A DNA stretch of 64,000 nt from Halisarca cf. caerulea. Its lineage: Eukaryota > Porifera > Demospongiae > Chondrillida > Halisarcidae. Both the position numbers and the translations under genes were made by a program. Of this stretch, positions 49,998-61,982 are shown piece by piece. Each line of letters starts with the position of its first letter. Within the stretch, counting starts at the first letter, position 1. The notes beneath the pieces are model-generated. The model was not told the origin of the DNA and did no database searches. It was given only the letters and a program-made list of their open reading frames with translations. Location: the NCBI GenBank assembly GCA_963170055.1, contig CAUJGJ010000214.1, forward strand, positions 1 through 64,000. The letters run 5' to 3'.

Positions 49998-50226
49998 GCA
50001 TGTGGGACATGTCTGCACTAATTAGGAGGTGTGAAAATTTTGGTCTTTTTTGCAACTTCTGTTCTCGACTTGTGGAAGCTTTAGAGTATCAAGATAAGGC
50101 TGTACTAGTAGGCAGACATGTGAACTTCTCAAATGTTACCGTTTCGAACGTCTCATATGAATGGTGAAGCAGCTAGAATGGTTTTCCCGGCCCCTATTCA
50201 AGAACGAAAAAAACTTCATTATATAT

Positions 50227-50297
<71 letters not shown>
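49998..50297. mobile_element. Family D end fragment followed by (TA)n(GATA)n
   Basis: 49998-50212 matches the end of family D starting GCATGTGGGACATGTC. It then stops at a TA/GATA microsatellite (50216-50297). Truncated element. Confidence 0.7.
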
Positions 50298-50366
50298 ATT
50301 GACAACAATGTAATTTTGGATTATTTTTGTCAGTTTGATAATACATTATATACTTCTATTTTGTAG

Positions 50367-50492
50367 CGCATTATTAAACAACTACAAGACACACTTGAAA
50401 GAAAGGAACAAGCCAATGGCACTCTTGAAATGGAGAAGAAGGCACTAATCAAAAGGGCTAAAGATGCAGAGATGGAGTGTACAACACTTAAG
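50367..50492 (+). CDS. Kinase/coiled-coil gene, exon 14
   Basis: 42 codons (six heptads; RIIKQLQDTLERKEQANGTL..), phase 0, acceptor TATTTTGTAG, donor AAG/GTTACA. Coiled coil. Confidence 0.87.
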
Positions 50493-50561
50493 GTTACAAT
50501 CAATAATAAGCTTAATGTGTTAATTGATATTGTGGTAATCACTTATCATTCTACAATATAG

Positions 50562-50645
50562 GAGGACCTGCAAAAGTCAAAATTAACATCTGTTAATTAC
50601 CAAAGCTCAGCGACACGTCTTGAAGTTAGTTTAAAGGATGTTAAG
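50562..50645 (+). CDS. Kinase/coiled-coil gene, exon 15
   Basis: 28 codons (four heptads; EDLQKSKLTSVNYQSSATRL..), phase 0, acceptor ACAATATAG, donor AAG/GTACGG. Intron 14 is only 69 bases. Confidence 0.83.
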
Positions 50646-50852
50646 GTACGGAAATCTCAGTAACACATGCTATTCCACATTTATTCCACATATCAATCAA
50701 TCAATCAATCAGTTATGGTTTTTTAATAATGTGCACACATGTACAGCAGACACTGAGATGAGATACCTGATGAGGCACAAAATCAATATATATTAGATAA
50801 TGTATATAAAACCTATATCAAACAAATTGGTATATATATAATGATTATGTTA

Positions 50853-50962
50853 TAGTTATATCCTGGTACAAGCATGACATCAAGGTTATAGCCCTAGACT
50901 GAGGCGAAGTCGAGGTCGCGGGCGATGACCTGGATATCAGTGAGTGAACCGGGATATAACTA
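50853..50962. mobile_element. 110-bp palindromic MITE
   Basis: GTTATATCCTGGT faces ACCGGGATATAAC, with facing TGACATC and GATATCA words inside. Non-coding. Confidence 0.6.
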
Positions 50963-51139
50963 ACTTCTATTCCATGCAAATTAATTTTCACTCAGTAGAC
51001 TTGATTGGCAACAATTGATTTCATTAACACTAAATTGACTCTATTAACACCTGGTAGTTAATCTCCAGGTGATAACTACCATACATGCCCAGTTTTTCCT
51101 TTGATCTTTCACAAACTGCATGGGATAGAAATATATATA

Positions 51140-54100
51140 TTAACATATCTTGTACCATAAGAAACCGGAAGTAGTACGAGGACTTTGTCTAAACACCACA
51201 AGAATTGACACCTTTTCGCGCCTTGTGTCTTTTATCGAGGGAGTTCGATTTTTTGCTATAACTCTTTTTAGAATGACTTTGGATATAGCCAAGTGCTCTT
51301 CAATTTGCAGTTCGAAAGCCAAGGAGTGCAGATATCAAGTCATAGAAGGAGTTTACGGCGTTTTCACTAAACGCAGAAGCTATAAATTTACGGTTTTCGT
51401 TCGTTTCGATGCGCTTCGATATTCTCAATTCAGACAAGTTTATAAGGTCTTGTCTTACTCAATAGAGCCGCCTCATGGTTCATAAGATGTAGTAAAGCAA
51501 CTCTGCTGCGACACTCTTGAAAGAAAGCTTTGTGTTGAGAGCTAGTCGTCTTTGGGGGAATGCTTTCAGCAATTTGCAATTTGGCCTTGTGGAAAATGGT
51601 AGTTTTCTCCTCGAATCAGCCACAGGGTCCTTTTCTGAATGCACATACTACTTCTAGATGTTTTTGGCGCCTCTAAACTGCATTTGCAACATTGAACTCG
51701 GTGAAATTGAGCTGCAGCGAAGAGTTTACAACTGGCCGTCATCTCCGCAGAAGAACTGTCTTCTCCTTTCCTGAAAGCTCTAACAAGACTATTATCATCT
51801 GTTCCTGTCAGTATTTTATCTGTTTTGTATTTTCTGCCTTTGTACATGGTGTATTTTGGAGTTATCGTAATCATTTCTCAAAGTTCGTCCGATAGTTTCG
51901 TTCGCGTTCTTTGAGATCGATTTGCTCAATAATTTACATTGGAGGCACCACGTTCTATACATCATTAGATAGCCCTATCTTTAGCCTTTCCGTTGATGTA
52001 ATGTTTGGCTGGGTTACTATAGAAAGTAACAGGGGAAAACTCGATCTAAATTTACATTGCGATTAGGGCGCATACGGCGTATGGTATTTTGGTGAAATAC
52101 CATACACCATATGCGCCCTGCGCAGGTAAGTTATGTCCGAATCTAGCCAAAACATGGGCGTTTTGTGGTTTTCACAGTATGAATTTCATTACCACTGAAT
52201 TGCGTGGGTTGTTCATGTGCCAGTAACGTGAATCAGCTTAGGAAAAGCCTCGACAAGAAAGTAGAAGCTCCAGACCCTACCCAACTTTACACAGCACGTT
52301 CTATTCTCGAAATTCTAAGCATTAGTTTTTGGATGTTAACGCTTTCTTCGGCAGGTTGGATAGAATGTACGCCGATTTTAAGTATAACTGGATATTGGAA
52401 GGGAAGATTCGACGTCGAGGAAAGTTGACAATCTTTTTCCAACTTCTTTGATCGTTTAGAACCACGGAGCTACGTAAGATCGTATGGTTGAATTGGCCTT
52501 GAGAGAAGTTTTTTTCGGGGCAAATTTCTTTGTGAAAGGCTGAGATCCAAATGGCGGTCCATGACTACAAAAATGTAAGGAGAATTTCTAAGAGGTAAAG
52601 CTATATTTCACTGCGTATACTTTTGATTGGTTGTTTCGTTCGAGATATGCCGCACTATTTCTTGTCTTGTTCTGGCTGGAAAGCCACAAAAGGCTGCACA
52701 TAACAGCCAAGGAGTATAGAATTAAAAAGTATACGCGGTGAAAATGTAAATATTGATCCTACGTTCATTTCAAACCCACTTTATAAGGTTTAAAAGCCAT
52801 CATCCAGATCTCCGCCTTTTGCACTAAAACGTTTTTTCACCACGCGAGCACATACAACTCTAGCCATAGACCTCAGTCTATGCCCTAGCTAGAATTGCAT
52901 GTGATGTCACGTGACTTTACCGAAGGAAGATGACTTTCACCACAAGAAAACTTCATCGAAAAACGCGGTGGTAGAAATCTCCGATTCTCAGCATGAAACT
53001 TTGAGGTATTGTTCGCAAAGGGTCAAACCCCTAGAATCCGAATCAGGGTCTTTGTACGTTGTTTTGTTTACTTTATGTCCAACGGATTATAACTGCTCAC
53101 CCTAGAATTTTGCACAAATCGTTGGACATAACAGCCAATCAGTGGAGCCTAACGACCCTGATTCGGATTTAAGAAGTTCGATATCTGTGTGTTCTTTTGA
53201 GCCCAGTTTTGTGTCCAAAAGCCTAAGTTTCTACCACCGCGTTTTTGCATTTTTATGTTTTCTTATACAGTTGGAAAAACTCGTCACACGAAGTTTTGTG
53301 TCTCTCCACAAGAATCTAAAACACTCAGATCCAAAGTAGATATGCTTAAGAAACAATGCAAAGCGTTTTCTTGGCATCGCTACTCGTGCACATGCAAAAC
53401 AGACCGATTGATTTCACTACTTCGATAACGGCGGCCATTTTTGTTTATGTCCAGATCGGACATAACATACCTACGTGATCGCAATGCAAATTTAGATCGT
53501 CTTTTCCCCTGTTACTTTCTATAGTAACCCTGGTCAAACATTACATCATTGGAAAGGCTAAAGATATAGGGCTATCCAATGATAATATTATATAGAACAT
53601 GTTGCTGCTAATGCAAAATTTTCGAGCAAATCGATCTCAAAGAACGCGCTCAAATTTATCGGACGAACATTGACCAATGATTAAGATAACATGCAAATAT
53701 ACAATCTGCAAAGGCAAAAGATACAAAATATTAGAAGTACTGATAGTAACAAATGATAGTAGAGTCTAAGTCCTGTTAGAGCTTTCAGAAAAGGAGAAAA
53801 CCGTTCTTCTGTGGAGATAAAGGCCAGTTGTCAACTCTTCAATACAGCTAAATTTCACCAGATTGAGAGCCCCAAATGGAGTTTTCAAATCCCAAAAGCA
53901 TCAAGGTCAGGAGTATTGTTTGTGTTCAGAAAAGGACCTAGGGACTGATTTGAGAAGAGCAACTAGCGTTTTCCACAAGGCCGAATTGTTGACTCGCCTG
54001 CATCATTCTTCTCTTTCAACTAGCTCTCAGCACAAAGCTTTCTTCCCAGAATAATCGCAGTACAGCTGTTATCCTTCATCCAGGGAACCATCAGACAGCT

Positions 54101-54427
54101 GTACTGGGTAAGGCAAGTCCTTACAAACTCGTTTGAACTGAGGATATGGATGCGCATCACAACGGCCGATAACTGTAACTTTATGGCTTCTGCGTTCTCT
54201 GAAAACGCAGTAAACCCCTTCTCTGACTTGATATCTGTAAGCCTTGGCTTTCAAAGTGTAAATGGAACACAACTTAGTAATATACAAAGCTATTCTAAAA
54301 AGAGTTACAACGAAAAATCGAATTCTCTCTACTAAAGACACAAGGCGCTTGAAGGTGTCAATTCTTGTGGTATTTAGAATGGGGTGTCTTTTTTACTTCT
54401 GGTTTCTCATGGTGCAAGATGTGTTAA
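51140..54427. mobile_element. TTAA-flanked palindromic element with about 0.9-kb arms
   Basis: TTAACATATCTTGTACCAT at the left, ATGGTGCAAGATGTGTTAA at the right. Arms 51140-52063 and 53485-54427 are diverged reverse complements along their whole length. In the centre sit a 55-bp hairpin (52065-52119) and a family C element (52121-53475). TTAA target use is piggyBac-like. Frames in the two arms mirror each other and are not genes. Confidence 0.82.
52121..53475. mobile_element. Family C-like element in the centre of a palindrome
   Basis: CGCAGGTAAGTTATGTCCG at the left, CGGACATAACATACCTACG at the right, with GGCGGCCATTTTTGTTTATG beside the right end. Non-coding. Confidence 0.82.
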
Positions 54428-54777
54428 CTGTACAAAAAACATTTGAAAATGGATAAAAGATGTAGGGATGAAAAATTGTCAATCATCAAAAATCACTGGA
54501 ACAAGGAGAGTTGTTTTCTGCACATAGCTGAACAGGCATAGGTATAGACATACAGAAGGTTAGGTATACATTGGGCTAGACGGGCATGAGGATGGACATG
54601 CATAGGTCTAGACTGGCATAGTGCTAGGTATACAAGGAGCTAGATGGGCATAGGACTAGGCAAACATGGGGCTAGTTGGACAGCGAGCTCGACAGAGGTG
54701 GGTTGGACCGGGTACAGTGTGCAAATTCCTAAGCCCCACAGCTAATAATTTGAAGCAGGATGTAGGAATTTACACAC

Positions 54778-55380
54778 TTCAGTAGGGGCAATATGTGATT
54801 ACATCACAGCTCATGTCACATGACTATCATGTGATAATCGGCCCTTAGCTAAGCAAATTCTTCTTGCAAAATGCCATGTCGTCAAGTAAATCAGCGGATC
54901 AACGTAGGAAGCTTTTGAGTGTTTTACAGTAATCTATATCGAATGCGTCAACTTTTCATCGATGGCGATTTTGATGCCGCGAGTTTCCAAAGAGTTATTA
55001 CTGATTATTTTAGTACTTTTTTAGTATTTGTCGATTATCTTGGGAACTCTTTCAGTAAAAAAAATCCCCATCAGTAGAATATTGGGTAGACTTATTAGGG
55101 ACGGTTTAGTCCATATTCTGTGTCTCTAGGCCAAAGTTTTAATTTACTTGAGAGGAATAACTGCTAAATACAGCCGCTTGGAAAAGCAGCGAGTATTCGA
55201 ACGACAGGCGAAAAATTTGGTCGAAATATAGACAGATGTGTAGCTCAAGTGTGTTCATACAGTCTAAATGTCGTTGTTTACCATTTTTGATACGTATAAG
55301 AGAGAAGAAGCGAATTTGTTAGTAACAAAATCGCCGACTTTCAGAATCCATTAAAATGCAAATGGACATGTCCCACATGT
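54778..55380. mobile_element. Family G element, uninterrupted copy
   Basis: Collinear with 31500-31913 plus 33088-33278, ending GGACATGTCCCACATGT. It serves as the empty site for family F copy 2. Confidence 0.78.
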
Positions 55381-55789
55381 GGTAGGTTTTGAAGCAACAC
55401 TTACACTTCTAAAGCAAGAAAAAATGCAATAGGCAATTCCCATACATTCGCCGGATCAGCCATTTTTGGATCAGCGAAATGGCTATGCAAGACTAGATGT
55501 ACGCGTACGTATGTATATACACAAGTTCTGTACTTCGATGATTGTTGACTTTAGCGCTCTTTTTGTTTGAGCATTTGTTTCTAGATGGGTATATATATAC
55601 ATTGATATTAGGTAACTGCATAATATATAGATTATAGTTTATTTATCTTACAAGATTTGATTGTGTTACTTCTCAACTGCAGTGGAAACCTATTTAAGCA
55701 AATGCTTCGCTATAAAAGGAAAAACCACACGAACAAGGGTGTATAAAAACCATTTAAAATAGTAAAAGGATATAGGATTGACACAGGAT

Positions 55790-56236
55790 TGTGCAAAAAG
55801 CCATTATCAAAAAAGGATTCCCTAAAAACACTTGGAACAAGGGTTGTTGCAAAAACGGTACAGGGCTAGGTGGGCAAAGCGCAAGACAGGCATAGGGCTA
55901 GACGAGCATAGGGCTACACATACATGAGGCTATAGACAAGTATAGGGCTAGACAGAGTTAAGTTGGACTGAGTGCACACTGTGCAAATTCCTACATCCCG
56001 CAGCACATACGTATGTACTGTATAATGTGCTGCACATGTGGGATGTAGAAATTTGCACAGTGTGCACTCAGTTCAACTAAACTCTGTCTAGCCCTATACT
56101 TGTCTAGCCTCATGTATGTGTAACCCTATGCTCGTCTAGCCCTATGCCTGTCTTGCCCTTTGCCCAACTAGCCCTGTACTGGTTTTGCAACTTACCCTTG
56201 TTCCAAGTGTATTTGGAGAATCCTTTTTTGATAATG
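55790..56236. repeat. Large palindrome built of GGGCTAGAC-type minisatellite
   Basis: Arms of about 210 bases (55796-56010 and 56035-56236) are reverse complements around a short centre. They carry several imperfect copies of GCATAGGGCTAGAC. A diverged single-orientation relative lies at about 54470-54760. Confidence 0.75.
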
Positions 56237-56500
56237 AACACCTTCCATTATGTAATGCACAATTCCATTGTGAAATATTCCAGCCTAGGATCCACAAATT
56301 TACAAACCCTTAGAGATAGCAGCTGTACCAACTGTAAATCCACTGTAAAAGTTGTTTACAGTTACATTGTTTTGTGTTTTGAAGTGACAAACACAAAACA
56401 ACTCTTTGATCTTTCCTTTGATCTCCTTGGGTTTGCAAATTTGTGGATCCTTGGCTAAATATTTCATAATGGAATTGTGCATTATAAATTGGAAGGTGTT
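56237..56500. mobile_element. Palindromic MITE, family N copy 1 (4-bp duplication)
   Basis: AACACCTTCCATTATG at the left, inverse GGAAGGTGTT at the right, with internal arms also pairing (GGATCCACAAATTT with AAATTTGTGGATCC). Flanked by AATG on both sides. Confidence 0.85.
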
Positions 56501-56877
56501 AATGGCTCTTTGCACGATTTTTACTATTTTTAAATGGTTATTATATACCCTTTAATAATAATAATAATAATATGAAACAGTGACCTTTTACGCTATGTAA
56601 ACTTTCTGATTTTAAGCAAAAGTAAAGAACTTAGAGACCCTTTGTAGACTTTTATCTATCTAAAATTTAGCAAAACGTCAGAATATGGGGTTTTTGGAGT
56701 TCCAAAACGTACCAGAAGTGAGTTTTGGCACAAATATGTTAGGCCCGTATGTACGGGCAGCCATTTTGTTTTGGCGTCATCCCTACATATGTAGTACTAC
56801 TGTACTACATGATATATACTATGATAGTGTACTTGTAGTACAGTCCTGTTTATGCATTATAATTATTCCTTGTGTAG

Positions 56878-57003
56878 AGGGAGCGAGATGATTACTGTAA
56901 GGAGAGTGAAAAGCATGCCAAGGAGTTATCTGATGCCAAACGTAAAATTGATTCTCTGCAAAAAGATGTAAAAGTTCACAAGAATCTACATATAGAAAGA
57001 ACA
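56878..57003 (+). CDS. Kinase/coiled-coil gene, exon 16
   Basis: 42 codons (six heptads; RERDDYCKESEKHAKELSDA..), phase 0, acceptor CCTTGTGTAG, donor ACA/GTAATT. Confidence 0.87.
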
Positions 57004-57077
57004 GTAATTTTTTAAAATGTTCCTGCACAAAAAACTTTTGCCATTGCACTGCATGTCTCATTTTCTTTTTTTTAAAG

Positions 57078-57194
57078 CAAGAGTGTGCTAAGGTTGAAGC
57101 ACAACTTAAGATGGCGAAAGAAGGACAAGTTGACTTCATAAAACTGAAAGATGAAGAAATTGAAAAGCTGCAAGGACTATTAAATGATAGTGAG
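57078..57194 (+). CDS. Kinase/coiled-coil gene, exon 17
   Basis: 39 codons (QECAKVEAQLKMAKEGQVDF..), phase 0, acceptor TTTTTTTAAAG, donor GAG/GTGAGT. The intron before it is 74 bases. Confidence 0.87.
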
Positions 57195-57551
57195 GTGAGT
57201 GCTATGACACATGTGATCATATGAATTAGATAGCGTTCTGAAGTGCCCTTGTGACTCATGGTTGTATAAGCCATAGAACACAAAATGCTATATTAATTGT
57301 CTAACTAGTATACACTCCGTGTCTAAGTAATACAGTGCGTAACGCCTAAAGAGTAGTTTCGTATGGAAAGCCAAAGTGGACAAAATTCGGTATCGGAACG
57401 CGATTCCTTGATCCTCGAGGATCGATAGCCGATTCGTGATCTTCGATACACGATTCTTGATCCTCGATACATGATTCTTGATCCTCGATACACGATTCTC
57501 GATACATGATTCTCGATCCTCGATCGACAGCACACAACACACACACAGTGG

Positions 57552-57606
<55 letters not shown>

Positions 57607-57988
57607 GCAGTGACACACATAGCGACACACACAGTGACATACACACACAAACACACACACACACACAAACACGCACGCACACGCAACATGTATATCATGT
57701 AACTGAATGCATGCATATAAAACATGAATCAGAAGTGCAGTGCCTCAATCTCCAGCTTCCCTCAATGCATCACGATAGCTAATACACAAGTACAACTGAG
57801 CTATTTATAATCTCACTTAGCCCATTTCAGAAGGTATAAAATGAAGGAAATAAAATGTTACATTGTATAAAATATAAAATGTAACATTTGTAAGTACTGA
57901 GCTCCAAGAATTGGGAGCTAGATGAGGAGCCAAGTAGCTGTATTCTGATTCAGGCTTTACATGCATTCAGATACATGATATACCTGTT

Positions 57989-57990
<2 letters not shown>

Positions 57991-58034
<44 letters not shown>

Positions 58035-58039
58035 GTGTG

Positions 58040-58104
<65 letters not shown>

Positions 58105-58117
58105 GTACATGTGTGTG

Positions 58118-58153
<36 letters not shown>
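57991..58153. repeat. (GT)n microsatellite
   Basis: About 160 bases of GT, interrupted a few times. It is continuous in composition with 58833-59040 but separated from it by a family D element. Confidence 0.92.
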
Positions 58154-58154
<1 letters not shown>

Positions 58155-58832
58155 ACATGTGGGACATGTCCGTGCTAATTCGAAGGTGTGAAATTTCGGT
58201 CATTTTTCAACTTCTGTTCTCAACTTGTACGTGTTTAGAATATCGAAGAAGGACGTTTGTAGTTAGCAGACATGTAAACTTCTCGTTGAACTTAGTTTTA
58301 AATGAATATTGTCTATATTGAATCTGCTACAAAGGTTTTCCCTACCCCTACGCGCGAAGGAATTTCTGTGGGTGCTGCATGGTGGAAGGGCTTCTGGGAT
58401 ATATTTTTACATAAATCGCGATAGCGAAGTATTTATTAAGTTCTCCATGTTGTGTATTTTGCCATTCCTCTCTAAAGCCGAGATTGGTAAAATCAGCCCA
58501 GAAAATCAGAACATGGAAAAGTTAGATCATATCAATAACTCATATTTGGTAATATAAAACTGCCTTAGCCTTGTTCCCTCATGCAGCACCCAGCGCAAAA
58601 CAAAAATTCTAAAGAACTTTAAAGTTTAGTCACATGTCAGCATGTGACAGAGCATTGGTGACGACAAAGAATGTCACTAAACATGGATTTGGCATTCGTA
58701 TACGCCCGAATAACAACACGAATCATGAAATATATGCGTGACAAATATTTTATCGGTGCCGAAATATAATATTACATCACTATGCAAACTGAGAAGCGCT
58801 ATCATAACAAAAGTGGACATGTCCCACATGTG
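58154..58832. mobile_element. Family D element, complete copy (679 bp)
   Basis: CACATGTGGGACATGTCC at the left, GGACATGTCCCACATGTG at the right. It is inserted inside a GT microsatellite. It is the reverse orientation of 46546-47218 and of the outer parts of 35909-41312. No long frame. Confidence 0.88.
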
Positions 58833-59041
<209 letters not shown>

Positions 59042-59411
59042 AGATACTTTATGCATACATATGTATATAGAATATCTATGGTGTGTGTAAGCATGTGTAA
59101 GAGGGTGGTGTGGGTGTATGTAACTCTGTAGCATGTATGCTCTGTGTGTGTGTGTTGTGTGCTGTTGAGGATTGAGAATCGAGGATCGAGGATCAAGGAT
59201 CAAGAATCGTGTATTGAGGACAAGAATCGTGTATCGAGGATTGAGAATCGTGTATCGAGGATCAAGAATCGTGTATCGAGGATCAAGAATTGTGTATCGA
59301 GGATCAAGAATTGGCTATCGATCTTCGAGGATCAAAGATCGCGTTCCGATACCGAATTTTGTCCACTTAGGCTTTCCATAGTTTCGAGGAACCAGTGCGC
59401 TAAGGGCGATT

Positions 59412-59676
59412 AACACCTTCCATTATGCAATGCACAATTCCATTATGAAATATTCCAGCCTAGGATCCACAAATTTGCAAAGACTTAGAGATAGCAGCTG
59501 TACCAGCTGTAACTCCACTGTAAAAGTTATTTACAGCTACAATGTTTTGTGTTTTGAATAGGCAAACACAAAACAACTCCTTTGATCTTTCCTATGATCT
59601 TCATGGGTTTGCAAATTTGTGTATCCTTGGCTGTATATTTCATAATGGAATTGTGCATTACAAATTGGAAGGTGTT
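59412..59676. mobile_element. Palindromic MITE, family N copy 2 (4-bp duplication)
   Basis: Collinear with 56237-56500, flanked by GATT on both sides (59408-59411 and 59677-59680). Confidence 0.87.
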
Positions 59677-60670
59677 GATTATTTCCGCATTCAACTTCCG
59701 CCGTTCCCGTCTTTTGTGCGCGTGGTTGCACCTGGGAACGTTCTTCATTGCCTATGAAAGAAAAGAAAATACGATTACATTTACTGGGAACGGCGAGCCT
59801 TTCAAGCAGAAAGTCTTCTTGCTACCGGCTTAGCTCATCGTACCAGTGTCTTGGCTCGCAATTCATCAAAACTCGCTGAAATGCTTGGAGTGACCCAATA
59901 CCTGAATTTGTGTGATTTTCACTTTTGTAGCTGAGAATCTGTTCGTTCTGCAATCGAAAATTGTTCAATTTCAGCAGGATTTCATACATGCGCAGGGCCC
60001 TAGCTTCCTACACTCTCACTGCAAGAGCTATTAGTTTTAATTCTTTAGCAAGAGTACTCCAATAGATTGTACTGTTGGATGATGTGTAAAGATGATGCAG
60101 AATATACTTAAACACCGTCTCGCTTGCAAAAGTTGATCACAGGCCTGTGAATCTTCCCACAGAGAACGCATCTGCAGGTACAAAAACGCAAACTAATGTA
60201 TGGATAGATGCATACATTGCAAAGCGTTAGTTTCCATTTTTGTACCTGCAGAAGAGTTCTCTGCGGTTCACTGTGGAAGGATTCGAAGGCCTGCGTCTAC
60301 TTTTGCGAGTGAGACAGTATTCTTGAAACTACTCTTTAGGCATTACGCACTGTAAGTTCTAGTGGGAGGTTCTCGCATGCATTGAATGTTGATTACTGTT
60401 GTTTACCCTTATGGTGAAGTTTGTTTCATTATGACACCTTTCTGTGGCTTCACCCTACTGCACAAACAATAATTTTTGCATTACTTTATTTTCATGAATT
60501 TTGCAAAATTTATATATAATGACCTTGCATTTGCAAAGTTCAATCACGAATATTTGGTTAGATATATACATCAAAGTAGTATATTATAGTAGGACAGTCT
60601 TTTTACATGGTCCTGTGTCAATCCTACTTTCATTTACCATTTTAAAATATTTTTTAATATATGCCCTATA

Positions 60671-60823
60671 TATAATATATAACGCATGGTAGAGAGGTTG
60701 ATTGCAGAAATATTGGACCGAGGGCACTTGGTTCAACTGGGGTGCACAGCACCGAGGTTGATATAGAGCCAGAGGTCTGATATTTCTGCAATCAACCTCT
60801 CTACCATGAGTTATATAATATAT
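60671..60823. mobile_element. Palindromic MITE, 153 bp
   Basis: CATGGTAGAGAGGTTGATTG and its reverse complement face each other across about 70 bases. They are flanked by matching TATAATATATAAC-type sequence. Confidence 0.75.
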
Positions 60824-61130
60824 CGTATGGTAAACCAACTTTAGATTAAGATTGAGGCTTTGAAGTGATCAATTTTCCTTTAAGTGCATGCCTGAAAATC
60901 AGTAGCTATGAGATGTCTGCCACTTTTTCGACATCCAATATGAGCCAACTGATCATTTTGGCGTATATCAGACCTCCCTCCATTACTAAATTCCCTATGG
61001 TTGCACAATTAGCATACTATATATAGTACCATATATACATATTTATCCAACTCGGATGCATGTTCATATACAAAGTACTAGATATATTCACGTGTTAGTG
61101 TAAGTGTAACTTAGAACTGTACCTTGTTCC

Positions 61131-61216
61131 CACAGAAAACAGGGTGATTTATTCGAATGCTTTGATACATTCTGCCATGATTTTGTTTTATGTCCAAATT
61201 GGACGTAACATACCTT
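61131..61216. mobile_element. Family C right-end remnant
   Basis: TGCCATGATTTTGTTTTATG then GTCCAAATTGGACGTAACATACCT is the family C right terminus without a matching left end. It resembles the right end of 9785-10718. Confidence 0.65.
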
Positions 61217-61299
61217 TGTGTAGGATGCCCCTTGCATGTCACTCTCCATGTGGCTCCACCTAAATAGTATTGATAACTACTTTCTTTGTCACTTCAAAG

Positions 61300-61425
61300 G
61301 CTGGCCATAGCAAAACTGTGACAGAATTGAAGGAGATGAAGAAGAACGCAGAGAGTCTTGCAAAAGAGAAAGAAGAGTTGAAGTGTACAGTCAATGAGAA
61401 AGAGGAGCATGTGCAGCGTTGTGAG
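61300..61425 (+). CDS. Kinase/coiled-coil gene, exon 18
   Basis: 42 codons (six heptads; AGHSKTVTELKEMKKNAESL..), phase 0, acceptor CACTTCAAAG, donor GAG/GTTAGA. The last clear coiled-coil exon. Confidence 0.87.
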
Positions 61426-61515
61426 GTTAGAGACTTTGAGCACAAATATTTACTGGGCTATTATGCATTCATAAACACTAACTAGCAAAGTTAAACTATG
61501 ATATTGTTTTTCCAG

Positions 61516-61665
61516 GACACTATAAATGTTTTGAAGAGCAGTGTAGAAGACCTTTGGAGAAATGCTTTCCCTAAGGATCCACCTTGTAACCACCTGATTG
61601 GTGATATTCACGATACCAAGTGGGAAGTCTTTGAGGGTATTAAGAACCAATTTGCTAAACTGAAG
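61516..61665 (+). CDS. Kinase/coiled-coil gene, exon 19 (start of a C-terminal region)
   Basis: 50 codons, phase 0, acceptor GTTTTTCCAG, donor AAG/GTGAGA. It reads DTINVLKSSVEDLWRNAFPK, then DPPCNHLIGDIHDTKWEVFE. The Pro, Cys and Trp content differs from the exons before it, so the coiled coil probably ends here and a globular region begins. I do not recognise the domain. If the donor is not used, the frame runs 38 more codons to a stop at 61782, giving an alternative end. More likely the gene continues beyond the window. Confidence 0.78.
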
Positions 61666-61982
61666 GTGAGATCAATGAAGAGTAAACTGGTTGTCTGTAT
61701 GCTGCTCCAAATGGGTATGACTTGCTTCTACTGTGAGTTCTCCTTTCGGACCCAGTCGGTTTTTAGAAGAAATGCTCACTAAGTTGAAGAAGCCAATTTT
61801 TGCCACAGCGAGAAGTAAACTTAGCATCATAGCAGAGAAAGTCTTCTTTAACAATCATACTGCCGATTCCCTTCTTAAACTCGATTTTTAGCATTCAAAT
61901 TGCTTAGTCAAATTTTTGAAATTATAGTCAATGACACCTGACCAAAGTCCATGAACAGATGCTATAATGGTTAAGACATATA

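Noticed and set aside
51150..54341. Frames of about 100 codons in the palindrome arms
   Set aside because: Mirror images of each other in the inverted arms with no known motif; not conserved as protein.
19977..58832. Recurrent GCATGTGGGACATGTCC motif as a possible CRISPR or operator array
   Set aside because: Copies are kilobases apart, in both orientations and at the ends of repeated elements, so they are transposon termini.
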